64,000 nucleotides of DNA from Acanthaster planci (Eukaryota; Echinodermata; Asteroidea; Valvatida; Acanthasteridae): assembly GCF_001949145.1 (NCBI RefSeq), contig NW_019091500.1, positions 632,311 through 696,310 of the forward strand. The letters run 5' to 3'. Made by a program: the position numbers and the translations under genes. A model generated the notes under the pieces. The model was not told the DNA's origin. It made no database searches and worked only from the letters and a program-made list of their open reading frames with translations. Shown in pieces: positions 13,501 to 23,468 of the stretch; position 1 is the stretch's first letter, and each line of letters starts with the position of its first letter.

Positions 13501-16500
13501 AAACCTGCAGCATGATTTCTCTTAGAAACTTTTGTACTTAGTGACACTCACTGTTCAAAATACTCGGGGTTTATGAAGGTAAAACAAAAGGATATAAATA
13601 ATGTGGAAAATATGTCTGAATTGCAGCAACTTAAACCTGTGAGGAACCCTGATGTCCGAACTGCAGTGCAAAAGCAGCAACTGACAATTAACAATTATTG
13701 ATTGCTGGGATGTGGATATGCTGTTTTGAACACCCTCGAGTAGACATGGCATCCTCGGTAAAGTCAACAATTGTTCTATATATCTCTGTCTCTCATATCT
13801 CTGTCTTGATGACGTCTATCACTTGTTTTTCTGGGGAAAATTACGGGTAACAAAGTAATCCTTGAATCACTTTTAGGAATTAGTGGTCCCTGCATTACAT
13901 TATACACCGCAGGGGAACATGTGTGCGTGCGTGCGTGCATGTGTACCCATGACAACATATGATGACAGCTGATGTGATGTCCAACAATGAGTGTGACATG
14001 CATTTATGTTGCCCTGTCACATGATCATTCTGGGCCAATGAAGAATTAGTATTCAAGACAGAGGTATGACAGTTTGGACATATATTAGACTGCATGTTAA
14101 CTAACCAGTTCTTCAGTTTCTGTTCAGTATCTTCAATCTCCATTGACATTTGTCTGCATAGTGATTGTTGCTCTCTCAATTCTGCCAATTTCCGCTTGGA
14201 TTCTCCCTCCAGATCATCTGTTTCTTTGGTTTGATTATTTTTCTGTGGATAGTTTCAGGGAGGAAAACAAGGTGTTTAAGCTTGATGCAGGATTTGAGGC
14301 ATGTGAAAATGCGACAATAGAAAATATAATTTCAAAGTCATTTGGGGTTTAAATTGAAGGGCAAAGAAGTTATAAATGAACAGACGATATATGAAATGTA
14401 ATAACCCTTTGCTCTCTGAAAAGCTACTGAGTGACACTCAAATATTGAAATGCTTTGAATGGTTTAACAGAACATGGGTTAGAACAACAAATGTTGCATT
14501 TAAAATGGTTTTTCTGGACAATTTCAATACCCACTGAATTCCTTACTTTCCAGAATTTGTTCAGTATATAGAGCTGGAGCCCACTCAGTGGAAGTATTCC
14601 CATAGGAAGTATTCCCACAGGAACTCCGACATAAAAACTAGCTCAGAATATCTTGTTACAAAGATAGGCCTACCAATCAAGTAAACTCACCAGTGAAATT
14701 TCTGCAAATATACATTTAAATAGCATGCTTTCCAAGTCACATAGTTTTATATCCCTCATTCTCATTCTGAAGGTACAGCTTTTAATGAGAGGTAACTACT
14801 GGTACGATTCACTCTTAAAACATACCGTTCTTTCTATTTGGCTGGTCAATTGGAAGTTATGATCCGCCTTCTTGCGATGCTCAAACTCTGCTTCTATGAT
14901 CTTCTCTTGGATGTCCTTGACCTTTGAAGCCTGAATTTTCTCTGCTGATTTGGCACTTTCACACTTTGAGACTGAAATTTAGACATGAATGTAGTTAACA
15001 CATCACGAAATGATTCTTCAAGTCATCTTCGAATTTAGTTCTTCAAGTTCATAAGCACAGCCATGTGGAATCTTGCAGACATGAGATCTGTGGCAACAGT
15101 GTGCATATAAACTGCAGCAAATATTAAATACAATTCTATTTTTGGCAAAACAGGATAACAGTCCTCGTGTCCTTAAGAAACAAACCTTGCTGCAATAGCT
15201 TCTTGCATCTCATTAATAAATAGTCATCAAAGGGCGTCAAATATTCATTAAGTATTCACTGATTGATCAGTTGGACATAAAATTCCAGAGTAAATGCGTC
15301 ACATGCACAATAACCAGTGTGTGAAGCAAAACGTGCGTACTCCATCTGTTTATACTCTAGTTCCTGGTTCAAATGACACACTTGAACACTTGAATTCACA
15401 CTTGAATACTCACGGAGCACAAGCCTCTCTTCCACATTCTCCCGGAGCTTCTGTCTAAGGTCATTGCACTGATGAGAGTAGGAAGTATGAAGAGCCTTAG
15501 CTTCATCAAGTTCCGTGCTGTGAAAATATTCAAAATAAATATTAGAATACTTACTATACATACAGCTACAATGAATGGCAGTGATTTCAAACAGCCACTT
15601 TGGTTAAATCACATCTTTAGTATGTGGATAAAAGAACCTAATTGGGGAGTGATCAAGAGTCATTGCAATGCCATAGTAATGCCCTCGTAAACGTACCTGA
15701 TCTCCCTGAGAGCATCACGGACTGCTTCCAGCTCTCGCTTAATGTGAGCACGCTCCATGTCAGCTTTCCCATGAGCCTCTGCTGACTTGTCTTCTGTTCT
15801 TTTCAGTTTCTCGTAGGTTTGGTTTAACATGTCTGTCGTCTGTTAATTTGTGTTGCAATATAAACATTTGATTTGAAAATAATTATGAAGCAAAAATTTG
15901 AAACACTTTATGCCGGAATATGAAATTTGAAACTGGTTACATGTGTTGGGTTCTGATAATTTTCAAGTCAGATCAAGCTAATAGGAAACAGCATACTTGG
16001 GAGTTTGAACTGGAAATTCGATCCAAAATATTTACATGTAAATAGAGGGGATAGCACTGTTTGCTGTTTTTATTTTTTTTCTGATAATATACGTCACAGT
16101 GGAACAAAAGGGAATGTCATGATTCAAGCAGACTGGTTACTTTCAAAGGAAAGTATAAATGTACACTGTCTTAGCAATAACCTTAATGGGTAATTCCAGA
16201 AATTAGGGGTCCAAAAGTATGACATTTTCGTTTCCCCATTACATCTGACCTTTGTCATTTGCCATGGAAATATCACCAGAATTGATTTCAAACTATTACT
16301 ATTTGTTTGGCAGGTAATTTGCATTAATTCATCACTCTTGGAAATTAGAAAATGTGTTCTGAACTTACAAAATCATATGTCAGATGTGACAGGAAAACAG
16401 AAGAAAATGGATCCCCTACTTTCTGGAATTACCTACATGTGACTCAATGTACCTGAACTTGAGCCTCATCTATTCTCTTCATGGCATCCCTCTCCAGCTC

Positions 16501-19500
16501 TAACTTCTCTTCCACCAGTGGGCTAAATTATAAATACATATATAAAAACTGAATTATTAAAACACTGCTTGGCCCTTGAAAGATCAGGTATGACTTCACA
16601 AATGATCAAGAGAGGGCGCTTTGCTACCTAGTCACGACATGATAACACAAATCTGTACACTGACTCATGAACATATTTTACATATTGGTATAGGTATACC
16701 AACTTTTAAATGTGAATAAGCCCATAGGATTTTGTGTGGGTGATTATGGTGTTCAGTGGTTGGTTCCAGCCCCATAACCAATGAGGAGGTCCTTGTGCTG
16801 GGAGCTCTTACACAGGTTACTATCAACAAAATGATGATGCTTACAGCGCGTTGATGAGAAGACCCCTTAATTTATACATACAGATACACAACCTCAGAAA
16901 ATGCTCCGAATAACTTGCCAGTGTTTCTGAACAAATGCAATATCTTCCATCAGTCTGGCATTCATAAGTTCAGCAGTCTCAACTTGGCCTTGAACACGGC
17001 TTTTTTGTCTGGCACGGTACGAACAATGCCATTTCAACTCGGCGATGTCAGTTGCACATGCTTCATGTTCTGTTGGAAAAAAGTAAGTACATCAAAGGAA
17101 TGACAAAAATGATTAAAGTGACTGTGTGCTTCTACATGTACAAGACAAAGTGTACGTGCATTATTTACATTGGCAACCCCAATTTGCTTTCGCAGACATT
17201 CAAACTGATCAATCACTTTAAACTGACTGTTTCTACTTATGCATCAGCCAGTTAAATAGCATGAATATTTAATGGCGATAATCTAGGACACAATGGGCTT
17301 ATTTCAACTTGTAGGCATATTATGCATTTCAACCATAAACTGGTCATGCCTCTGTTGAAAGTTCCACATGCTCTGAGTTTCATGATTGCTCAATACACAT
17401 GGTTACTTTGACCATTTCAGGTTTTTATCCTACCTTTCTGAACAGCTCTTGGTAGTTCAAACAATCTTCTTGCAGCTAGTCTATCAATCTTAGACTGTAG
17501 CCACTGTACCCTCCTGCATTCCTTGTCATACAGTTCTTGTGTATCTCTTCGGTCAGTTTCAAGACGTCCAAGAAGTACAACAACTTCATCTATCACTTCT
17601 TCAGCTCCAAGATGAGGAATTTCATCTTCAATATCTGTCACTACCATCTCAGCTACAATTTACAAAAATCACAAAAAAGATAAGCAGGATACATAAAACC
17701 TCACTTATAAAAAGACAAACTTAAGGCTGATGATGAATAAAAGAAAATAGCTACAAGTGTAAAAACACAACAGCATTTTGAAGTTATAACTGTTAAGTGT
17801 TCAGAAAATGAACCAAACCTGGCATATGAATTGTCATAAACTTACTGGTTAGTTTAATTTATCTTAAGAAAGTACATGTATAGAAACACTGTTCCATATA
17901 CTCGTAGCCCCATCATCACAGTACAAAGGGAAACATGAGACTGTTGTTGTGTAAATTTCAGTCAGTGTTAAAAGAGGCAACTGATAAAGCCCAGAAAGTA
18001 TGAGATGCAAGGTCAGACAGTGATGGTTAAATACTAAGAATCCTGCTAAGATAACACTCTACCTTTTGGTGTAATGGCACCTACTCCTTGCACCGACAGC
18101 TCACATGTTCTTGGTGTTCCTGCAGTGTGTGTTGATGGTAATGAACTATGGGTTGAATGCACTGTTGATGAGCATCCAGTAGAGGTACTGGTAAGATAAT
18201 CCATTGCTCCAGGTACAGCCGAGTCAGAAAGAAACCTTAGTTGTTTACGACCTTTCAGAAAATATCAAGAAAACCACTGGTGGATGAAAATCTGTTGATA
18301 CTGCACATTCTGAAATAGTTATTCAATTACATGTACTTGTCTTATGTTTTGTTTTGTGTACACGTAATATGTAACAAATACATGAATTTTTGGTTTATAA
18401 ATCCTGATTGCTTTTCAAGAATTGTTTGTCTAAATCCTTTGTCTCCTCAACTCTCTAAATCCTTTGTCTCCTCAACTCTCTAGATCCTTTGTCAACTCAA
18501 CTCTCTAAATCCTTTGTCAACTCAACTCTCTAAATCCTTCGTCTCCTCAACTCTCTAAATCCTTTGTCTACTTAACTGTCTAAATCCTTTGTCAACTCAA
18601 CTCTCTAAATCCTTTGTCTACTCAACTCTCTAAATCCTTTGTCTCCTCAACTCTCTGAATCCTTTGTCAACTCAACTCTCTAAATCCTTTGTCAACTCAA
18701 CTCTCTAAATCCTTTGTCTACTCAACTCCCTAAATCCTTTATCTACTCAACTCTCTAAATCCTTTGTCAACTCAACTCTCTAAATCCTTTGTCAACTCAA
18801 CTCTCTAAATCCTTTGTCAACTCAACTCTCTAAATCCTTTGTCTACTCAACTCTCTAAATCCTTTGTCAACTCAACTCTCTAAATCCTTTGTCTACTCAA
18901 CTCTCTAAATCCTTTGTCAACTCAACTCTCTAAATCCTTTGTCTACTCAACTCTCTAAATCCTTTGTCAACTCAACTCTCTAAATCCTTTGTCTACTCAA
19001 CTCTCTAAATCCTTTGTCTCCTGAACTCTCTAAATCCTTTGTCAACTCAACTCTGTAAATCCTTTGTCTCCTGAACTCTCTAAATCCTTTGTCTCCTCAA
19101 CTCTCTATATCCTTTGTCTACTCAACTCTCTCAATCCTTTGTCTCCTCAACTCTCTAAATCCTTTGTCTACTCAACTCTCTAAATCCTTTGTCTACTCAA
19201 CTCTCTAAATCCTTTGTCTACTCAACTCTTTCGTACCTATTCTCAAGGAAAATAAAAGTATGACGGTAACATCAGAGACGTAATATTATTTATTACTTAA
19301 CCTCATACATATTCATGACAGATTGCCAAACTCTCATTAGTCTATTCATGGTCACGTGCCGGCTGCTATATTTGCTGTTTGCCAAGCGCACATGTGATTG
19401 TTCACGCACGGAGTAAATATGCATACGCAGTAGCACAAAATCCAGGAAATGTCGCCCGGGCGTACTGTGCACCTGTGGTGACAGACTAGCAACGGGGCAG

Positions 19501-21895
19501 CTCAGCTGAGCGATGCCAGACTGGATAATATTGTGGACAATTAGGATGCTTCCTCCACTAAGGTTGTCCAAAACGTGGTGGAAACGCTAAAAAAATACTG
19601 TGTTGCAAAAGGATTGGACTTATCTTTTCTTTCATGATGATGTTTTTAGTTTCAGAGGCTATCAAATATACTATGTATGAGGTAAAGTAAAAACAAATAT
19701 AAAATGGTTTATTTCGGTTGGACAATCAATGTTAGCTCCCCTCGGTAATGGGAGTTGACAAACTTGTTCCTTCATTTGTCAACTCCCAATACCTCAGGGA
19801 ACTAACACTGACTTTCCAACCTCAAACCATGTTATATTCGTATCATCCATCTACATGGTAACAAACTACATGCCTCAGAATATCTGTATCTGTTCTTTAA
19901 ATCTGTTACAATTAAAATACCCTTTTTGGAAATGTCATATTCAATGTATGCATGGTTCAAATCAATATTAAGGATTTTAGGCACATAAAAGTCATTTTTT
20001 TCCCATCCAAAAACATGAGTAATATACAAAATCAACAAATGTATTCATGTTTCATACTGACCAGTATCAGCTGTTAGTCTACTTGGGGCATCTTCAATCA
20101 CACTAGAAGATCTTGATGAATTCATCACACTACCAACTACAGTCGACGACCGCCTACTTAATATCTCTAGCTCCACCTCTCTGCTCCATATCTCAAAGCG
20201 ATCTTGAAGCTTCTGAAGATGCTCCAAAGCCAAGTCAACATTTGTGGAGGCAGGTTTGCGGAAGAAGAGAGCACGACGCTTAAAGATCTTGTCATGTAGA
20301 CGTGGCCATCCATCTGGGATAGGATAGAGCTTGTCTGTGGAAGGGATGAGTTAGTATGTACACGTAGGTAAAAGGTACTGAACAATCCAAAAGTTAGAAC
20401 ACTAAACCTACTTACTGCAATATTAAACAGTGGGTAAGATGTATGTTGACAACTTGCTTGAAGATAAGCTGGAGTTGGATTAACTGCTGTCCTTGGCCAT
20501 GTATTTTCATGAGAGATATTCTTCAAGAAAATCAGAAGGCGCTGAACATCTTAAGTATCCCCAGGTGTAGAACAAAGAACCATGCTACATATATAGCTTT
20601 TTTTTCTGCCCAAGTACACAATCTTTTTGCCTAGGATATGCTTTCTGTTGCATGGACCATGTATTGAAGACAAGACATTGCTGTGTAATCTACCCAACAG
20701 AGTCAGAGTATGAAGGACAAGTACATGTAATGGTTTGTGTGCATATTGGTCGGCGTGTTCATGGCAGACACTACTCACAGCCAATATTCATCTGAATATT
20801 CTACAGCTTCTTTCAAGCAGATATGTATTTGAGCTTGTTCATATGATGGAAATAGACCTACAGCTCAAGCCTCCTTCAAACCAATTCAACCGATACCTTT
20901 GTAAACCACATGTGATGAAGAAATGGGTTTATGAAACATGTAAATGTATGACTTTACACTATAATTCAAATTTCTCTCTGTTTACCAAGTTCTCTCAAGT
21001 TTTTCTCTTCTCTCTGCTCAGTATCTGGTGATGTCTTCTCTTCATCAATACCAGAGTCATTAGTAACTTCATCCTTAGGTACTGATCTTTGTCGCCTACT
21101 CTGGAATTGCTTCTTTTCTACCAATCCAACCAAAAAATAAAAGATATTCTGAGACTATGTTCTTGACAACAAAAGTCTTTCAATTCAACAAAAAAACAAA
21201 CAAACCATGTCTAGATATATTTCTGAACCGCATGTATGTCAGCATCTAGGCATCATACATGTACATGTATGATGCAGCTTAAAAACAAACTATCCAAACT
21301 GAAAGCACTGAAATAAAATAAACATCGACAGCCCATAAAGTATCAAAGTACATGTAGAATTACAGACGTAAAAATTTGAAGCCGACACCCTACTTGTAGA
21401 TTACAAATAAACAATTGTCATCTCTACATTGTTTGAAATGTACATGGTAGACTACAATGTACTTCTATGTCGTAGACATGTGATGTTGCCTGCTCAACAT
21501 TTTCGCTTTACCACTTGTGCAAATAAGAAACTAGTGATCCATTATAAGAATGGCCAAAAACACATAGGGCCTACGTTGTATAACTTGTTCCATTTACGCT
21601 GGTTCCTTGATTCAACTGAAGTTTTTTTATTTCAGCAATGTCTACCAATATCAAGTTGTCAATTTGTTCATATACCTTTCTGTGAAGACAAGGTCTCATA
21701 TGTCTGTTTTTCACTGGGGACTGGTGAGAATGTAGTGCCAGTCACTTCAGTTGTTGCACTCAACTTGGAACCAGTCCTCGGTTGTGTCAGGAATGCTTTG
21801 TTTTTCTTCTTTTGTGGTTGAGAGCCTACTTCTACACGAATCCGGATTTGTGCCGTATCAGAAACTTCACTAAACGCACCTGGCGATGATGCCAT
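4540..21895 (-). CDS. CCDC178: CCDC178-like coiled-coil protein (18 exons, ~1011 aa)
   Basis: Exons, 5' to 3': 21676-21895, 20986-21117, 20062-20334, 18063-18251, 17434-17652, 16919-17069, 16453-16522, 15697-15839, 15414-15517, 14826-14971, 14106-14242, 13206-13389, 7870-8094, 7328-7441, 6881-7026, 5795-5954, 5427-5576, 4540-4812. They total 3036 nt and every junction keeps phase. Exon 1 ends basic and Ser/Thr-rich. Exon 3 carries KLYPIPDGWPRLHDKIFKRR. Exon 4 (about residues 209-271) is Ser/Thr-rich low complexity. From about residue 280 to near the end it is heptad-like Glu/Lys/Leu coiled coil. The C-terminus (HHALVQYYHIRGLFNQNELM) looks globular-helical. The family name rests on this C-terminal pattern, which I recall only loosely, and on adjacency to ASXL as in human. 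Human CCDC178 is about 867 aa, so this one is longer. Function unknown. The frame is open 47 nt upstream of the ATG to an acceptor at 21943-21944, so the true start could lie in an upstream exon. Confidence 0.72.
6370..6503 (-). repeat. tRNA-derived SINE-like fragment
   Basis: Read on the minus strand, there is an A-box-like TAGCTTTGTGGTTAGGG near 6475-6495 and a B-box-like GGGTTCAAATCC at 6440-6451, spaced as in a tRNA-type RNA polymerase III promoter. A unique-looking body follows, with a TTTACCCCTAA-like stretch that recurs in other copies here. It lies in an intron of the coiled-coil gene, in the same orientation. No protein is encoded. Confidence 0.5.
12250..12641. repeat. 33-bp minisatellite, ~12 copies
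   Basis: The unit begins GAGTAACAAC and continues through TATGCAATTAACCACAG. Twelve tandem copies include two variant classes (AACAACACT versus AAAACCAAT) and one 30-bp deleted copy. Because 33 is a multiple of three, long open frames run through it on both strands (12248-12688 plus; 12241-12780 minus). These are artefacts of the period, with 11-residue repeats, and are not genes. Confidence 0.9.
12645..12760 (+). repeat. SINE-like fragment with B box
   Basis: GGGTTTGAATCCC at 12700-12712 matches an RNA polymerase III B box on the plus strand. It is followed by a stretch ending in TTTACCCCTA, like the body of the element at 6370-6503. The A-box half is poorly preserved, and the element abuts the end of the minisatellite. 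Confidence 0.35.
16188..16433 (+). mobile_element. MITE, family 1 copy 1 (TIR GGTAATTCCAG...)
   Basis: The 246-bp element starts GGGTAATTCCAGAAATTAGG and ends with the inverted counterpart CCTACTTTCTGGAATTACC. Sub-terminal arms also pair: TTACATCTGACC near the left and ATGTCAGATGTGACAGG near the right. A second copy in opposite orientation lies at 34322-34518, and the two can be aligned by eye along their length. Copy 1 carries about 40 extra bases in the middle. No ORF or convincing target-site duplication was seen. It sits in an intron of the coiled-coil gene. Confidence 0.8.
16917..16918 (-). other. Non-canonical GC splice donor (GC-AG intron)
   Basis: The exon 16919-17069 must end in phase 2 to join the next exon (16453-16522). 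The only donor that achieves this reads TG|GCAAGT, the classical GC-AG donor consensus. The nearby GT at CAA|GTTATT would be phase 0 and shift the downstream frame into stops. The acceptor at 16523-16524 is a normal AG. Confidence 0.75.
18429..19229. repeat. 25-bp satellite array, ~32 copies
   Basis: The unit is CTAAATCCTTTGTCNNCTCAACTCT (25 bp), where NN is AA, TA or TC. About 801 bp are very homogeneous. Between roughly 18840 and 19010 the AA and TA variants alternate strictly, a 50-bp higher-order unit. The array lies in the 18252-20061 intron of the coiled-coil gene. Homogeneity suggests recent expansion and probable length polymorphism. Confidence 0.95.
19694..19840. repeat. Long near-perfect inverted repeat (hairpin)
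   Basis: Arms of about 68 bp pair around a short loop at about 19762-19773: TGTTAGCTCCCCTCGGTAAT opposite ATACCTCAGGGAACTAACA, and ATAAAATGGTTT opposite AAACCATGTTATAT. No ORF is present. It could be a small MITE with no unique centre or a transcribed hairpin in the coiled-coil gene's intron; the sequence alone does not decide. Confidence 0.8.
21250..21275. repeat. 26-bp perfect palindrome containing ACATGTACATGT
   Basis: GCATCATACATGT is followed immediately by its exact reverse complement. It is the longest perfect case noticed of the TACATGTA-type palindromes that recur throughout the window. It lies in intron 1 of the coiled-coil gene. Confidence 0.85.
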
Positions 21896-23468
21896 CTTTG
21901 GTTTTAAACCATCTGCTGTAACTCTGTAAACTTTTACATCATCTGTAATGAAATAAGTGGGATGAAATTACATGAAAACGCCTGGAGAGTGTCTAGCAAT
22001 CTGGGCTCGTTAACCAGTTAATATTTTTTACCAGAAAACGCTGCTTGGGACGGGTTTTTACCTGCAAAGTCTTCAACCTTCCAATTGCGCTTGACATGCT
22101 TGACCCAATTAAGCACGACGCTTAAACGAGCTTACACGTCCTCCATGGAGCACATAAGGAAAATTATGTGTTTACCCGTCATCTGGTGTCAAGTGGTAAT
22201 TCCATCTTTTCCTAAGGCCATGAGATGGAACATATCCGTGGGAATTCCTTCTGGACAATTTTGAAAACCCATGAGGCTTTTTTTCATTATTCATTAGTTG
22301 GTGTAGGTACATACCGCACATCAATAGCCAGTACGCGTCCATGTAAAGGGAACCAACCTTAAAAGTAGACTAGCTCTCAGTCTGTTTTGCATCACGCCAT
22401 TTGTAGGTGGGTGCACTACAAACTCCTGATTACTTTGGAGCCATTTTTTAACAACAATTTTTCTGAAATTAAAAGTTTTGGAAAATAATGAAATTTTAGG
22501 GTGGCTGTTTCAGTCAGTAGATGGAAGAATATCCATTCTCATTGCCTAACAAGTAACGTTAGGCCTAGGCCTACCTCCATGATTCCATGGTGATTCCCTA
22601 TTTGAATTTTTTGGCAAGGGTCACAATCACTTTTGTGGGATGACATAAATTATCTGGAAGAACGTTTATCTTGACACCACATCTTAATTCTGTGCAAATC
22701 TATGGACAGTTAAAAACATTTCCCAAAATGTACAGAATAGCCGTGGTTAGCATGGTCAGGCATTATCAGGTGAATGAATGAATGAGAACAGGAGAATTTT
22801 TTGTTAGAACGAGTTTTAGTTTAGGCCCTCATTCAACTTTGTTACTTCAAAACTTGCTCGTTTTTCCTCCGTTTTAATGTATCTTAATTACAACCTTTGA
22901 CATGTTTAACTCCATGAAATCAACAAAAATGAAATAGGAACCTGAACAAACACTGGGCCTAGGCCTACCTCAACTTTCAAGGTCCAGTAACTGAAATTAA
23001 AATTGCCACTGTGCTCCAGCTCGTCAGGCAGCCATTTCGCTTGTTGTTTCCTAGTGACGAAAAATCCCGACAAATGCCGAACTTGCATCGGAAACGAAAA
23101 ATACGGCCCATAAACTGAAATGTCGTTGACCTCTTGGATTTATCCATTATTTCAAGGGCTCTCTTTTATGATATCAGTTTCGTTCATCAAAATTATAAAA
23201 TATCAGTTATTTTTTCTTTATAGGAACCTTTAAGAATTTATTGTTTGACGTACAAAAGTTCAAGAATAGCGATGCTTGATGTGTCTGCAGGACATTGTTA
23301 TCGTAACATCTCCGTGCACACCCCTTTAGAAAAAAGGTAGATTCTCCTCAAAATGGCGGAAGGCTAAGTGAGGATAGGAACTGGCTGTTGAAGGAATGGT
23401 GTTAGGCAATTTGACTTTTTACCCTCCTGGAAACTGATTTTGTGCCCGATCTATCAACGAAAGAAGCA
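21896..23468. promoter_or_regulatory. Divergent intergenic region between CCDC178-like and ASXL
   Basis: About 1.6 kb separate the two head-to-head start codons. On the minus strand an acceptor (CATTACAG) at 21943-21944 implies a 5' UTR exon upstream. A candidate first exon of the coiled-coil gene ends at a GAG|GTAGGC donor near 22969-22970. On the plus strand the ASXL 5' UTR presumably occupies the segment just before 23469. A shared bidirectional promoter around 23000-23350 is an inference from geometry. No TATA box was convincing. Confidence 0.45.
23350..23367 (+). promoter_or_regulatory. YY1/ETS-like motif with 4-codon upstream ORF
   Basis: AAAATGGCGGAAGG matches the YY1 core (AANATGGCGG) overlapped by an ETS-type CGGAAG. 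The same ATG opens a minimal upstream ORF (Met-Ala-Glu-Gly-stop) at 23353-23367, about 100 bp before the ASXL start codon. Position and sequence fit a promoter-proximal or 5' UTR element; binding is inferred. Confidence 0.45.

Noticed and set aside
16912-16913. GT donor (CAA|GTTATT) for the coiled-coil exon at 16919-17069
   Set aside because: It would end the exon in phase 0 and make the next exon read into a stop. The GC donor four bases earlier restores the frame.
18429-19229. Regularly repeated array considered as a CRISPR
   Set aside because: Units are contiguous with no unique spacers, and the context is an animal intron. It is a satellite.
21429-21821. 130-codon open frame on plus
   Set aside because: Mostly intron plus antisense of coiled-coil exon 1 (21676-21895); no independent evidence.
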